64,000 bases of DNA from Candidatus Lumbricidiphila eiseniae (GCA_002529645.1 NAEP01000052.1:1-64000); one strand, 5' to 3'; counted from the stretch's first letter, positions 30,713 through 41,028 are shown. Program-made: numbers and translations. The notes: generated from the letters alone by a model not told the origin.

Positions 30713-32050
30713 CTAGGGTGTCGGATTTCTTGGTGTAGACCGTTTTGGTTTTTGCAACCCAACGTGGATTCGTGTGCGTCGGCGTTCAATAATGATCATC
30801 GTGACACCGAGAGTCCACAGGGGGAACTGGGTAAGGAAGGCGACTCGGAATGTGTCCATCGAGTATTGAGCCGGGGTGCTGGCCCCCTGAAGGTCCATCG
30901 CGAGGCCGATAAAGAGGATCGCGAGCAGTGTTGCGAGGAATCCGCCGACGTTGACGATTCCGGTTGCGGTGCTCAGCCGGTAGCTTGGGTTGTATGTGCG
31001 CGCGTGATCAAATCCGATCATGGAGCCGGGTCCGCCGGTGCTCATGGCGATAGCGAGCAGAATGAGCAGTGGAATCGGTGTGCGGGTTGGCCACAGCAAC
31101 ACTGGAATCCACGCAATGACCTGAATGAGAATAATAGGCAGCACGAGCATCCGCGAACGGTTGAGTGGGTGTCGGGTCGAGAGAGCACCAACGAGGGGGC
31201 CGAAAGCTACTCCGCACAGTGTGAATGCGGCGAGAATGAGCGATGCAGCACCCGGGGGGAGGCCTTCACCGATGGTGAGAAACGGGAAGCCCCAGAGCAT
31301 GGCGAACGCTGAACCAGAGAATGGGGCTGTGAAGTGCGACCAGAATGCGAGGCGAGTGGCAGGATGCATCCACGATTCCCGGAAACCCCGTCGCACATCG
31401 GCTGCCGAACGCACGACCTTGATTGCACCGGTTGCGGTGTTGATAGCGACGTCACGATCTCGGTCGGGTGGGTGATTTCGGATCACGCCGAACATGAGGA
31501 TTGAGAACAGTGTGCCGAGCCCGGCGAGACTACCGAACGCTATTGTCCAGCCTGTGGCGTGGAGCAGGCTCGCGAACGGGAGGACCGCCACGAGCTGTCC
31601 GATACTGCCCACAATTCCTGTGAGTTGCACCATGACCGGTGTTCGCTGTGCGGGAAACCACGTGGAGATCACCCGCAGTGCGCTGGGGAAGATGGCAGCG
31701 TCACCGGCACCAAGGAGAAGGCGGGCGATGAGTGCGGTGGGGGTGTTCTCAGAGAACGCCATCGTCAGCTGCCCCATGGAGAGGACAATCATGCCGGTGA
31801 CAATGATCGGGCGGGCACCGAATCGGTCGAGCAGCAGGCCGACCGGGATCTGCATGGCAGAGAAGATGAACAGTTGCACCACGGCGATAAGCGAGAGTGT
31901 TGACGCATCCGCGTGAAACCGGCTAGCCGCGTCAGTTCCGACTGCGGCGAGCGAATTTCGATTGGTGACCGAGAGTAGATACGCTGCAACCGCGACGCCC
32001 CATACCAACCACAGGTGCCAGGGACGCAGGGACGCAGGTGTAACACTCAC
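30713..32050 (-). CDS. Major facilitator superfamily transporter
   Basis: About 445 residues. GTG at 32050 is preferred because GGAGAAGGA lies six bases upstream; ATG at 32068 overlaps that site. Twelve hydrophobic helices are expected. The inter-helix 2/3 motif G-L-L-L-D-R-F-G-A-R is the MFS signature. The W-G-V-A-V-A-A-Y-L-L-S-V-T-N-R start suggests an organic anion or nitrate/sugar-phosphate-like clade, but the substrate cannot be read from sequence. The C-terminus is basic. Confidence 0.85.
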   Translation of the reverse strand: MSVTPASLRPWHLWLVWGVAVAAYLLSVTNRNSLAAVGTDAASRFHADASTLSLIAVVQLFIFSAMQIPVGLLLDRFGARPIIVTGMIVLSMGQLTMAFSENTPTALIARLLLGAGDAAIFPSALRVISTWFPAQRTPVMVQLTGIVGSIGQLVAVLPFASLLHATGWTIAFGSLAGLGTLFSILMFGVIRNHPPDRDRDVAINTATGAIKVVRSAADVRRGFRESWMHPATRLAFWSHFTAPFSGSAFAMLWGFPFLTIGEGLPPGAASLILAAFTLCGVAFGPLVGALSTRHPLNRSRMLVLPIILIQVIAWIPVLLWPTRTPIPLLILLAIAMSTGGPGSMIGFDHARTYNPSYRLSTATGIVNVGGFLATLLAILFIGLAMDLQGASTPAQYSMDTFRVAFLTQFPLWTLGVTMIIIERRRTRIHVGLQKPKRSTPRNPTP

Positions 32051-32167
32051 AGCGTATCCTTCTCCCATCTGACCACAGCAGCACCGAGATGCGCGACCGG
32101 AGCCAGGCTATGCCCAATTCGTGTCGGATGCACCCATTGTGAATATCCGCGTCGCATTTTTCTGTCG

Positions 32168-32236
32168 GGCTGCGTCATGTTCGTAGCACAGCGCAACTTC
32201 GTCCGCGGGGGCGGATGCGGCTACATCATGTTTGTA
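32168..32236. repeat. 18-bp direct repeat pair at the ABC transporter 3' end
   Basis: GGCTGCGTCATGTTCGTA (from 32168) and GGCTACATCATGTTTGTA (from 32219) differ at three positions, all transitions. The period is 51 bp. The second copy overlaps the stop of the minus-strand transporter gene. Confidence 0.55.
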
Positions 32237-34451
32237 CGGAGTGTGACACGCTGTCTCTGGTTTCCTCGTTGTTGGCACTCGCGCCGGTTGCGGAGAAGGC
32301 CGCGTTGGTCTCGTAATCGGTGCTAGCCTGCTCGAACTGTGAGTTGTAGAGGCGGAAGTAGGCACCCTGTTTGGCGATAAGGATGTCGTGGTTGCCCTGT
32401 TCGACAATGTCACCGTGTTCCATAACGAGGATGAGGTCAGCGTCACGGATGGTGGAAAGGCGGTGCGCAATGACGAAGGAGGTGCGTCCCATTCGTAACG
32501 CGGCCATCGCCTGCTGCACGAGTAGCTCGGTGCGGGTGTCGACCGAGGAGGTTGCCTCATCAAGGATGAGGATCGACGGTTCTGCGAGGAACGCTCGAGC
32601 GATGGTCATGAGTTGCTTCTCACCCGCGGAGACATTCGATGCGTCTTCATCAAGGACGGTGTCGTAGCCCTCGGGGAGGGAGTGTACGAAGCGGTCAACG
32701 TAACTGGCCTTCGCTGCGGCCAAGACTTCCTCGTCAGTGGCCGTTGCCCGGCCGTAGCGAATGTTCTCGCGGATTGATCCGCCGAACAACCACGGGTCTT
32801 GCAATACCATTCCGGTTCGCTCGCGCACGTTGTGCCGACTAAGTTCGGCTATGTTCTGTCCGTTTACCAGGATGCGCCCGCTGTCGAGTTCGTAGAAGCG
32901 CATGATGAGGTTGACCAGAGTTGTCTTGCCAGCTCCGGTCGGACCAACGATGGCGACGGTCTCACCCGGTTTGACTTCAAATGAGAGGTCTTTGATGAGC
33001 GGGCGCTCCGGAACATAGGAGAACGCCACATGGTCGAAGACCATCGTGCCGTCGCCCTGGGCGGGAGCCGGGGCCGTGGGAGAGTCCAGCTCTTGTTCCG
33101 GCTCGTCGAGCAGTTGGAATACTCGTTCCGCCGAGGCTGTTCCGGACTGGACCATCGCCGCCATGCCACCGAGTTGTTCGAGTGGTTGGGTGAACTGTTG
33201 GGAGTACTGGATAAACGCCTGTACATCTCCGATCCGTAGTTGGCCGGCTGCGACCATGACGCCACCGATCACAGCAATTGCGACGTAGCTCAGATTTCCC
33301 ACGAAAAACATTGCGGGCATGATAATTCCCGACAGGAACTGTGCCTTGAACGCCGATTCGTACAGTTCCTGGTTTTCATCCTTGAACTTGGCTCGGGAAT
33401 CCTGTTCGCGACCAAAGACCTTCACGAGCGCGTGTCCGGAGAAAGATTCCTCGACGCGTGCATTGAGGCGGCCAACTTTCCGCCACTGTGTCGCGAATGC
33501 TTTTTGTGATCTCGGTCCAATGACACCAAATATGATGGCCATGAGCGGCAGAACTGCGAGCGCCACGAGCGCCAGTTGCCATGAAATAGAGAACATCATG
33601 ATGAGCACACCGACAACGGTCAAGACGGATGTCACGACCGAGGACAACGACTGCTGCATGGTTTGTGTGATGTTGTCAATGTCATTGGTGACGCGAGAAA
33701 TGAGCTCACCGCGTTGCATCTTGTCGAATGCGCTGAGCGGGAGTCGGTTGATTTTGGCCTCGACTTCCTCGCGCAGACGCCACATCGTGCGCACCATAAT
33801 GACGTTGATGACGTAGCCCTGCAGCCACGTGAGAGTTGAAGATATGACGTAGAGAACAAGCACGAGCGCCAATATCTGAGTGAGTCTGGTGAAGTCGATG
33901 CCCTGTCCGGCATGAAAGTCCTGCATCCCGGCAATGACGTTGGCGGCATCGGTTTGATTCAGGCCGCGAAGAATTTCTTCGACCTGATTCTTGGTCGCGC
34001 CCTCGGGAATAACTCCAGCCGGTATCTGTGCGGAAAAGGTCTTTGAGAATGCGCCCTCAAAGATGAGGTTGGTGGCATTGCCGAGTATTTTGGGGGCCAA
34101 CACCGCGAGCACAACCCCAACGGTGCCGAGCAGAGAAACCAAACCGAATGCCCACGCGTGCGGTTTGAGAAGGCCAACCATGCGACCAAAACTCGTGCCG
34201 AAGTTGCTCGCCTTTCCCGGGGCAACAGCGCCACTCCAGTCATCCGCACTGAGGCGGGCCTGTTCACCAAGTTCGATCTCGAGTTTTTCTTCGTCGCTGA
34301 GCGCAGCAACGGGTTTAACCTTTGCAGCTCTTTTCTTCTTTCCGCGAGCTTCAGTCATGTCGCGATGCTCCTCGGGGTGTGAATTGTTGGCGGAATTGGG
34401 GGTGGTGTCGGCACCGTCGGGTGCAGCATCCAGGCCGTCGCGGATACTCAC
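32226..34451 (-). CDS. ABC exporter half-transporter (permease-ATPase fusion), second subunit
   Basis: 741 residues. A cytoplasmic N-terminus of about 80 charged residues precedes a six-helix exporter domain and an ATPase with Walker A G-P-T-G-A-G-K-T-T, signature V-S-A-G-E-K-Q-L, and Walker B I-L-I-L-D-E-A-T-S-S-V-D. The start overlaps the stop of the upstream half-transporter (ATGA). Together they should form a heterodimeric type I exporter of the LmrCD/YheHI kind, usually exporting lipids, peptides or drugs. The substrate is unknown. Confidence 0.92.
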   Translation of the reverse strand: MSIRDGLDAAPDGADTTPNSANNSHPEEHRDMTEARGKKKRAAKVKPVAALSDEEKLEIELGEQARLSADDWSGAVAPGKASNFGTSFGRMVGLLKPHAWAFGLVSLLGTVGVVLAVLAPKILGNATNLIFEGAFSKTFSAQIPAGVIPEGATKNQVEEILRGLNQTDAANVIAGMQDFHAGQGIDFTRLTQILALVLVLYVISSTLTWLQGYVINVIMVRTMWRLREEVEAKINRLPLSAFDKMQRGELISRVTNDIDNITQTMQQSLSSVVTSVLTVVGVLIMMFSISWQLALVALAVLPLMAIIFGVIGPRSQKAFATQWRKVGRLNARVEESFSGHALVKVFGREQDSRAKFKDENQELYESAFKAQFLSGIIMPAMFFVGNLSYVAIAVIGGVMVAAGQLRIGDVQAFIQYSQQFTQPLEQLGGMAAMVQSGTASAERVFQLLDEPEQELDSPTAPAPAQGDGTMVFDHVAFSYVPERPLIKDLSFEVKPGETVAIVGPTGAGKTTLVNLIMRFYELDSGRILVNGQNIAELSRHNVRERTGMVLQDPWLFGGSIRENIRYGRATATDEEVLAAAKASYVDRFVHSLPEGYDTVLDEDASNVSAGEKQLMTIARAFLAEPSILILDEATSSVDTRTELLVQQAMAALRMGRTSFVIAHRLSTIRDADLILVMEHGDIVEQGNHDILIAKQGAYFRLYNSQFEQASTDYETNAAFSATGASANNEETRDSVSHSVQT

Positions 34452-36181
34452 GATGCTGCTCCCACCCCGAGTTGCGATTCGACGATTTCGCGGTACGTGT
34501 CACACGTCGCAAGCAGTTCATCGTGTTGCCCATTGCCGACGATCCTGCTGTCTTCCAACACGATGATTCGGTCGGCATCAGTGACGGTTGAGACCCGTTG
34601 GGCGACGATAATTTTGGTCACCCCGGGTAGTTCTTGCCAGAGAGCCTGTCGGAGCCGAGCATCTGTTGTGAGGTCGAGCGCTGAAAATGAATCATCGAAC
34701 AGCAGAATCTCTGGTTGATGCACGATCGCGCGTGCGATCGCGAGCCGCTGTCTCTGACCACCCGATACATTGGTGCCCCCCTGAGTGATTTTTGCATTGA
34801 GTCCTCCCTCAAGCTCGGCGACAAAGTCTTTGGCCTGTGCGATCTCGAGTGCCGCCCACAGGTCATCATCGGTGGCCTCTTCTCGTCCAAATCGGAGGTT
34901 TGAGGCAACGGTTCCCTGGAACAGAAAGGGTCGCTGCGGTACGAAGCCGAGTGTCTTCCACACTGCATCAAGGTCGGCCTCGCGGACATCCACTCCGCCG
35001 ATCTTGATAGCACCGCTTGTGACATCAAACAGGCGCGGTATGAGCGAGATCATTGTGGTTTTACCGGCACCGGTTGACCCGATAATCGCGACTGTCTCGC
35101 CCTGGTTAACACGAAAGCTCACACCGTTAAGCACCGGGTGCTCCGCACCGGGGTAGGTGAACGAGGCATCGACGAACTCAACAGAACCCGGACTCGTGAA
35201 GCTGCTGATCGGGTTGCTCGGTCGTTCTAGTGACACCGGGGCGGTGAGGACCTCTGATATGCGCTCAGCAGACACCGCGGCGCGCGGGATCATCATCATC
35301 ATGAAACTCGCCATGAGGACCCCCATCAGGATCTGCATGACGTACGCCATGAAGGCGAAGATTGTGCCGACTTGACCTGCGCCCCGGTCGATTTCGCTCG
35401 CGCCAAACCACAGCACGGCGACGAGTGTGACGTTGAGGATGAGCATGAAGAGCGGGAACAGAAGCACAAAGAGTGAGCCGATCTTGCGACCGGTAACGAG
35501 GATCTCGTCGTTGGCCCCCCGGAATCGGCTGGCTTCAATGTCCTCACGGACGAAGGCACGGATGACCCGAATACCCGTGAGCTGCTCGCGCATCACACGG
35601 TTGACGTTGTCAAGTTTGCCCTGATAACTACGGAATAGTGGCACCATTCGACCAATGATGAGGATTGCCATAACGAGCATGGCCGGGACAGCAATAGCGA
35701 TAAGCCAGCTGAGTGTGAAGTCGGTGACGACGGCCATCACGATGCCACCGAGGGCCAGGAGGGGTGCCGAGATGAGGAACGTGCCACCCGTCATCGCGAC
35801 CATTTGCACCTGCTGCACATCGTTGGTGTTTCGGGTAATGAGTGAACCGGCCCCAAACTTCGAAATCTCCCGCTCAGAGAATCCCGACACTCGCTCGAAA
35901 ATGTCGTCGCGCATGTCGCGCCCCGCGCGCATAGCCGCCTTTGCTGCGAAATACGTTGCAATGATCGAGGCGGTAATCTGGGCAAACGACACGAGCAACA
36001 TGAGGAAACCAAGCGACCAAATGAGCTTAGTGTCGCCCTTTGCGACGCCGTCGTTAATTATTTGCTTCGTGACATTTGGCAGCCACAGCGTGCCGACTAC
36101 TGAAAGCACCTGGAACACGAGCACGCCCAGCAAAAGCGGCCGATAGGGGCGCAAATACCGAGTGAGGGTTGTGAGTAGCAT
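34448..36181 (-). CDS. ABC exporter half-transporter, first subunit
   Basis: 577 residues from the ATG at 36181 (M-L-L-T-T-L-T-R-Y-L-R-P-Y), with GGAG upstream. Six helices are followed by an ATPase: Walker A G-S-T-G-A-G-K-T-T, signature V-S-G-G-Q-R-Q-R-L, Walker B I-L-L-F-D-D-S-F-S-A-L-D. The residue after Walker B is Asp, not the catalytic Glu, so this site is probably the degenerate one of an asymmetric heterodimer, whereas the partner has the normal Glu. It is the promoter-proximal gene of the pair. Confidence 0.93.
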   Translation of the reverse strand: MLLTTLTRYLRPYRPLLLGVLVFQVLSVVGTLWLPNVTKQIINDGVAKGDTKLIWSLGFLMLLVSFAQITASIIATYFAAKAAMRAGRDMRDDIFERVSGFSEREISKFGAGSLITRNTNDVQQVQMVAMTGGTFLISAPLLALGGIVMAVVTDFTLSWLIAIAVPAMLVMAILIIGRMVPLFRSYQGKLDNVNRVMREQLTGIRVIRAFVREDIEASRFRGANDEILVTGRKIGSLFVLLFPLFMLILNVTLVAVLWFGASEIDRGAGQVGTIFAFMAYVMQILMGVLMASFMMMMIPRAAVSAERISEVLTAPVSLERPSNPISSFTSPGSVEFVDASFTYPGAEHPVLNGVSFRVNQGETVAIIGSTGAGKTTMISLIPRLFDVTSGAIKIGGVDVREADLDAVWKTLGFVPQRPFLFQGTVASNLRFGREEATDDDLWAALEIAQAKDFVAELEGGLNAKITQGGTNVSGGQRQRLAIARAIVHQPEILLFDDSFSALDLTTDARLRQALWQELPGVTKIIVAQRVSTVTDADRIIVLEDSRIVGNGQHDELLATCDTYREIVESQLGVGAAS

Positions 36182-36338
36182 GGATGTCTCCGAGGGTTGA
36201 GGTCTGGTACGCAAGAGTGCCACATACCACTGACAATGACGCCGCATCGTCGGTGCCACGGGCACGGTCACAGTGCCGCGATCAGCATCACACGCAAGCA
36301 CCCACGGGCGCAACCTGAAAGTTTGCTGAATGCCTAAT

Positions 36339-36436
36339 GTTCACCAGGGGCGAAATCCGTTTGATCACATCCACCGATTCGGTCGATCAAACGGGCACCG
36401 CGAAGCATCCAGAACGGGTCATGGTTTCTGGTGAAC
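36339..36436. other. Nested inverted repeats between TauE-like gene and ABC operon
   Basis: Outer arms GTTCACCAG (36339-36347) and CTGGTGAAC (36428-36436) enclose inner arms CCGTTTGATC (36357-36366) and GATCAAACGG (36385-36394). No T-tract follows either side. The element lies downstream of the minus-strand TauE-like gene and upstream of the ABC operon. It could be a structured terminator, a regulator site or a small relic element. Confidence 0.45.
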
Positions 36437-36446
36437 CCGCGCCGCC

Positions 36447-37262
36447 CTATTTCCTTCGGCCTGCTCGCACTGCACGGATCGCCAGCTGTACAGCAGCAAC
36501 AGCGACAATTCCCGCAAAAAGCCACGCAGCTACCGCAGGAGACACGAGGTGGGCCGCCCACGCCCCGACAAAAGTGGTGCATGTCGCACACGCTCCCATC
36601 AGCAAACCCTGTCGCAACACGACGAGATGATTTCGCCAGTTTGTCACCGTTCCGCTGATGGCCGTAGGGATCATGACCGCGAGGGATGTTCCTTTCGCAA
36701 CGACATCGCTCATGCCGAAGAAGGCGACAAACATCGGTACCATGACCAGTCCACCACCGATGCCAAAAAGTCCGGATGCTACGCCTGTAACTAATCCCAA
36801 CAGAAACAACATGAGCGCTGCGGTGATGGTGAGATCCAGTGGCGATGTTTCGCGCGGTGGGATGGCGATAAGCATGCGCACCGCGACTCCGGTGAGTAGG
36901 CCAATAAACATCCACCGCAACCATCCCAGCGGCAGGTGCGTGAGGAGTCGTGCGCCAGCGTAACTGCCGAGAACTCCACCCACGGCAACACACGCGCCCG
37001 CCGCGAGGTTGATGGAACCGCTCGCTGCATACGCGAATGTTCCCGCGATCGCACTGGGTATGATTGCCGCGAGCGAGGTTGCAGCGGCGCGGCGCTGATC
37101 CATCCCGGCAAATGTGACCAGCAGCGGCACCATGACGGTGCCCCCGCCGATGCCGAAGGTGCCGGAGAGTAAGCCTCCGAGCGCGCCGATCAACGCTAAT
37201 CCGAGCCAGTGCGCCCCGCGCGCGGGTTCGACGCGACGCGGGGGTTCGGGCGGGGATGTCAC
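36447..37262 (-). CDS. TauE/SafE-family (sulfite exporter-like) permease
   Basis: About 271 residues from a GTG at 37262; further upstream codons are open but not membrane-like, and no ideal Shine-Dalgarno decides the start. Eight hydrophobic segments form two repeats, each opening with G-I-G-G-G-x-V-M-V-P (I-G-G-G-T-V-M-V-P and I-G-G-G-L-V-M-V-P), the TauE signature. The family exports sulfur oxyanions or organic acids. No sulfur-metabolism gene is adjacent, so the substrate is open. Confidence 0.87.
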   Translation of the reverse strand: MTSPPEPPRRVEPARGAHWLGLALIGALGGLLSGTFGIGGGTVMVPLLVTFAGMDQRRAAATSLAAIIPSAIAGTFAYAASGSINLAAGACVAVGGVLGSYAGARLLTHLPLGWLRWMFIGLLTGVAVRMLIAIPPRETSPLDLTITAALMLFLLGLVTGVASGLFGIGGGLVMVPMFVAFFGMSDVVAKGTSLAVMIPTAISGTVTNWRNHLVVLRQGLLMGACATCTTFVGAWAAHLVSPAVAAWLFAGIVAVAAVQLAIRAVRAGRRK

Positions 37263-37724
37263 CGAACAACTGTAGGTGACGCGTGAGCCACGTGACTTAG
37301 GGGGAGGATAAAAAGGCACGAATGCGTGCGTGACTCCGAGTGCTGGGGTGCCCTGGTGGGAGGCGCTGGGCTGCCGCGGTGGGGATAAAAATCGAGCAGA
37401 TCCGGTCTCCGCTCTGAGCCGGTGCGAGCGGTGCAGTGTTAACGCTTGGTAACGATTAGTCACCTTCTTCTGTTAATCGCTGGGCAATGACGTGGGAACC
37501 CGATACAGTTGGCCTCACCTCCACCAGCGGACGATTCTGTCCGCGCCTCCATCTGATTGCCCGGAGGCGGACTGATCCGCGTGGCATGACCCGAGTAAAT
37601 GACGGTGGGATGCCACGGGCACCCCCTCGTTACCCCGTAGCGGCAACCGTGCCGTGACGGTTAGTGATCGATGGTCGATCGCTTGGCCCGCACACGCGGG
37701 CCGTTTGAACGAAGGAATAGCAGC
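37263..37724. other. Upstream region and probable leader of the cold-shock gene
   Basis: A 462-bp gap between the divergent TauE-like and csp genes. No protein gene is supported. Immediately before the csp Shine-Dalgarno is a tight hairpin, GGCCCGC/GCGGGCC with an ACAC loop (37685-37702). A long structured leader is typical of cold-shock genes, so this hairpin could modulate translation. I could not fix a promoter. Confidence 0.5.
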
Positions 37725-37928
37725 ATGGCAACAGGAACCGTCAAGTGGTTCAACGCCGAAAAGGGTTTCGGCTTCATCGCGCCGGACGACGGCTCGGACG
37801 ACGTCTTCGCGCACTTCAGCGCCATTTCGGGCAACGGGTACCGTTCGCTCGATGAGGGCCAGAAAGTGGAGTTCGAGGTAGCTCAGGGCCCGAAGGGTCT
37901 ACAGGCGGAGAACATTCGCGGCCTCTAG
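37725..37928 (+). CDS. Cold-shock protein (CspA family)
   Basis: 67 residues: [18 protein letters not shown] and later D-V-F-A-H-F-S-A-I. The RNP1 (K-G-F-G-F-I) and RNP2 (V-F-A-H-F) nucleic-acid-binding motifs are intact. It is an OB-fold RNA chaperone. GAAGGA lies about seven bases before the ATG, and the product ends with the usual A-E-N-I-R-G-L. Confidence 0.96.
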   Translation: MATGTVKWFNAEKGFGFIAPDDGSDDVFAHFSAISGNGYRSLDEGQKVEFEVAQGPKGLQAENIRGL

Positions 37929-37955
37929 TTCCGAGACGCACGAGTTTCGGCTCAC

Positions 37956-37995
37956 AAATAAATCCCTCCTCGCAACTGCAGGGGGGATTTATTTT
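37956..37995 (+). terminator. Intrinsic terminator after csp
   Basis: AAATAAATCCC (37956-37966) pairs with GGGATTTATTT (37984-37994), and T/A-rich flanks serve both directions. It starts 28 bp after the csp stop. Confidence 0.75.
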
Positions 37996-38410
37996 CGGGT
38001 CATCGAACCGCCCAGAGCTGCCCGGAGCGGGTGCCCCATCGTGGGGGTATTCCATCTGTGGTGCCCGGTAGATGCCTCTCGGGAAATGCTCAGCCTCAGT
38101 GGATCGAGTGACCGAATTGAGTGGAGTTAGTCTCTCCGGTGGAAGTCGGCCTCCCAGGGTCCCGTGCAGGCACCAGGGTGGTTGCACGCATCGCAAGAGC
38201 TGGCCCGCACGGAAGTTTAATCAGACCGCAGGCTGGGTGTCCCTTCACAGTCTGCCCGAGATGGGGATGCTGTCGTGCCCCCTGCCCTACGGCGTCCCCA
38301 TCTCACCCTCGCAGGGGTGTGTGTCCGGGGGTGCTTTGTGCGTGTTCTAGTGGCGGGTGGGGGCTTCAACGGGGCACTCTTCGCCGTTAGCTCGGGGTGC
38401 CCCTCGGGTG
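37996..38410. other. Intergenic region between convergent csp and VOC genes
   Basis: No gene is supported. Two inverted repeats stand out: GAGATGGGGA/TCCCCATCTC (38258-38267 and 38295-38304) and GGGGCAC/GTGCCCC (about 38370-38397). The first could form a strong long-loop hairpin; a small RNA or terminator for the minus-strand VOC gene is possible. Confidence 0.4.
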
Positions 38411-38827
38411 TTACCCGGCAGCGAGAATATTGACCATCCATGTGATGCCGTAGCCGTCGACACACATTCCGAACACGTCGCCCCAGGGGGCCTTTTCGAG
38501 CGGCTGTAGAACACGACCAGAGGCCGACAGCTTGGCCCAGTAGTCGCGCAGTGATGCATCATCGACTTGACCGCCTGAGAGCGAGATAGAAATTCCGGCA
38601 GCCGGTACGAATGTCATATGTTGTGGGGTGTCAGCCGCCATGAGAAACGGCGTGCCGTTGACTGTGATCTGACTGTGCATGAGAAGTTCTTCTTCGCCTT
38701 TTCCCACCGGAGCACCAGAGGCGGCAAATGTGCTCGTTGTTAGCTCACCACCGAAAACAGAGTGATAGAACTCCATCGCCGGGCGGGCGGTGTTCTTAAA
38801 GCTGAGGTATGGGTTAAGGGTGACCAT
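38411..38827 (-). CDS. VOC-family (glyoxalase/PhnB-like) protein
   Basis: 138 residues from the ATG at 38827, with AAAGG eight bases upstream. The sequence begins V-T-L-N-P-Y-L-S-F, includes F-Y-H-S-V-F-G-G-E-L and ends with D-G-Y-G-I-T-W-M-V-N, the usual pattern of PhnB/3-demethylubiquinone-type VOC proteins. The glutamate that often binds metal in PhnB-like proteins cannot be assigned safely. The reaction is unknown. Confidence 0.88.
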   Translation of the reverse strand: MVTLNPYLSFKNTARPAMEFYHSVFGGELTTSTFAASGAPVGKGEEELLMHSQITVNGTPFLMAADTPQHMTFVPAAGISISLSGGQVDDASLRDYWAKLSASGRVLQPLEKAPWGDVFGMCVDGYGITWMVNILAAG

Positions 38828-38981
38828 CGTCGGCCTTTCGGTGTGAGCAAGTGAGAAAGACACAAGCAATACAGAACTACAGAGGGTAGACAACCTAGCA
38901 GGTGTGCGGCGGTGAGCACCGTCGATTTTCCTCGCTCCGCCGCCGTATCGGCGCGGCCTGTCGGCGTGGAGCAATTCAATG

Positions 38982-39065
38982 TCACCGGTTGTGTGCGGGA
39001 GAGGAATCAGTACACGACAGTGGCCATGACAACAGACAAACATCACCGGTCGTGCACAGGAGGGG
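38982..39065. repeat. 23-bp direct repeat pair, 61-bp period, between VOC and recQ
   Basis: TCACCGGT opens both copies (38982-39004 and 39043-39065). Five differences, all transitions, separate the 23-mers. Similarity partly continues into the spacer (GTGG words at 39020 and 39083), which favours a decayed tandem duplication here. Confidence 0.6.
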
Positions 39066-39135
39066 GCTGCGTCCGGCATTGAGTGGTTGTGGACAGTCGG
39101 CAGCGGTTGTCAGAGGCCGTCGATACACTCAAAAG

Positions 39136-41028
39136 ATGATTCCCAGTGATGGCCAGCATCTCGTGGCGGGCGAGGGCGGGGCATCCCACATGCGCTTTGC
39201 CAGCCCCCTCGAGGCGTTGCGAACCGTCTTTGGCTATGACAGTTTCCGGGGTGATCAGGCGGCGATCATCGACACGGTCATTGCCGGTGGCGACGCCATT
39301 GCGCTCATGCCGACCGGTGCGGGTAAGAGTCTGTGCTACCAGATTCCGGCGCTACTGCGTGAGGGAGTCGGCGTCGTAGTGTCGCCGCTGATTGCGCTCA
39401 TGCACGACCAGGTTGATGCCCTGCGCCGCAATGGTGTGCGTGCCGCCTACCTCAACTCAAGCCAATCCGCGCCCGAGCGGTCGATTGTCGAACGTGCATA
39501 TCTTGCCGGTGCCCTCGACCTGCTCTATATCGCGCCAGAGCGTCTCAACTCCGACCATGCGATGGAGTTTCTCGCCCGTGGAAAAGTTGCTCTCTTTGCG
39601 ATCGATGAGGCACACTGCGTAGCGCAGTGGGGGCATGATTTCCGTCCTGATTACCTCGCGCTGTCCGAGTTGGCGGTACGGTGGCCAGACACCCCGCGCA
39701 TCGCGCTGACCGCCACCGCAACCGCGGCAACCCATCGTGAAATCACCGAACGCCTACAGTTGCAGACGGCACGACACTTCGTGTCGAGCTTTGATCGCCC
39801 CAACATCCAGTATCGGATCGTGCCGAAAATTGATGTGCGAGCACAGTTGCTCGCGTTTGTGCGAGGCGCCGAGGCGGACACCCCGGGTTCCCCGGCATCC
39901 GGGATCGTGTACGCCCTCTCGCGCGCGAGCACCGAGAAGTTCGCAACCTACCTGAGCGCCCACGGGGTGACTGCCCTGCCCTATCACGCGGGTCTTGACG
40001 CGGCGACGCGGCGCGACACCCAGGACAGGTTCCTGCGCGAAGACGGCATCGTCATCGTTGCAACGATTGCGTTCGGGATGGGTATCGATAAGCCCGACGT
40101 GCGGTTCGTCGCGCACGTCGATCTACCAAAATCGGTCGAGGGCTACTACCAGGAGACCGGTCGAGCCGGACGCGACGGTGACCCGGCCATCGCCTGGCTG
40201 ACCTACGGTCTGCAAGACGTCGTGCAGCAACGCCGGATGATTGACGAGAGCCCCGGTGATCTCGCCCATCGGCGGCGACTCTCCGCTCACCTCGACGCCA
40301 TGCTCGCGCTCTGCGAAACCGTGGAGTGCCGTCGGCAGAATCTGTTGGCCTACTTTGGCGAGGCGAGTGCGCCGTGCGGCAACTGCGACACGTGTCTAGA
40401 ACCACCGCAGTCATGGGATGGCACGGTGCCCGCCCAAAAACTCATGTCCACCATCGTCCGACTGAAGCGGGAACGGAACCAAGAGTTTGGCGCGGGACAC
40501 CTCATCGACATTCTGCGGGGAATAAACACCGCTCGCGTGACAGCGCAGCGGCACAATCAGCTGGCAACATGGGGAATTGGCGACGATCTCAGCGAGCAAC
40601 AGTGGCGAAGCGTCGCACGGCAGATCATCGCGCAGGGGCTGCTTGCCCCGCACGGCGAGTACGGCACACTGCGGGTGACAGACACGGCGTCCGAGGTGTT
40701 GAAAGGCGCACGCACGGTGCGCTTACGCGCGGAGCCGGACAAGGTGGCACGACAGCGCACGGCAAAACCGGTGGCAGTCGCAGCCAATTCCCATCTCACG
40801 ACCGAGCAACTCGCGCTCTTTGAGCGACTCCGCGTGTGGCGCGCCACCGAGGCACGTGAGCAAAGCGTCCCGGCCTACGTCGTGTTCTCCGACGCGACAC
40901 TGCGCGCAATTGCGGCGCAAAACCCGACGACACTGGAAGAACTGTTGGACATTAGTGGCATCGGCATAACCAAGCGCGATACCTACGGCGAGGCTGTTCT
41001 CAGGGTCGTGAGCGAGGCAACGTCGTAG
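39136..41028 (+). CDS. recQ: RecQ-family ATP-dependent DNA helicase
   Basis: 630 residues from the ATG at 39136; M at 39190 is an alternative just before the helicase domain. Motifs: [12 protein letters not shown] (Walker A), [21 protein letters not shown], and [10 protein letters not shown]. The RecQ zinc knuckle is seen in C-x-x-x-x-x-x-C with C-G-N-C-D-T-C, followed by the winged-helix RQC region and a C-terminal HRDC domain. It unwinds recombination and fork structures. It appears to be a single-gene unit. Confidence 0.94.
   Translation: MIPSDGQHLVAGEGGASHMRFASPLEALRTVFGYDSFRGDQAAIIDTVIAGGDAIALMPTGAGKSLCYQIPALLREGVGVVVSPLIALMHDQVDALRRNGVRAAYLNSSQSAPERSIVERAYLAGALDLLYIAPERLNSDHAMEFLARGKVALFAIDEAHCVAQWGHDFRPDYLALSELAVRWPDTPRIALTATATAATHREITERLQLQTARHFVSSFDRPNIQYRIVPKIDVRAQLLAFVRGAEADTPGSPASGIVYALSRASTEKFATYLSAHGVTALPYHAGLDAATRRDTQDRFLREDGIVIVATIAFGMGIDKPDVRFVAHVDLPKSVEGYYQETGRAGRDGDPAIAWLTYGLQDVVQQRRMIDESPGDLAHRRRLSAHLDAMLALCETVECRRQNLLAYFGEASAPCGNCDTCLEPPQSWDGTVPAQKLMSTIVRLKRERNQEFGAGHLIDILRGINTARVTAQRHNQLATWGIGDDLSEQQWRSVARQIIAQGLLAPHGEYGTLRVTDTASEVLKGARTVRLRAEPDKVARQRTAKPVAVAANSHLTTEQLALFERLRVWRATEAREQSVPAYVVFSDATLRAIAAQNPTTLEELLDISGIGITKRDTYGEAVLRVVSEATS

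Noticed and set aside
38258-38304. Inverted repeat after csp as a riboswitch or known small RNA
   Set aside because: Only one 10-bp stem with a 27-base loop is visible; no known motif could be matched by eye.
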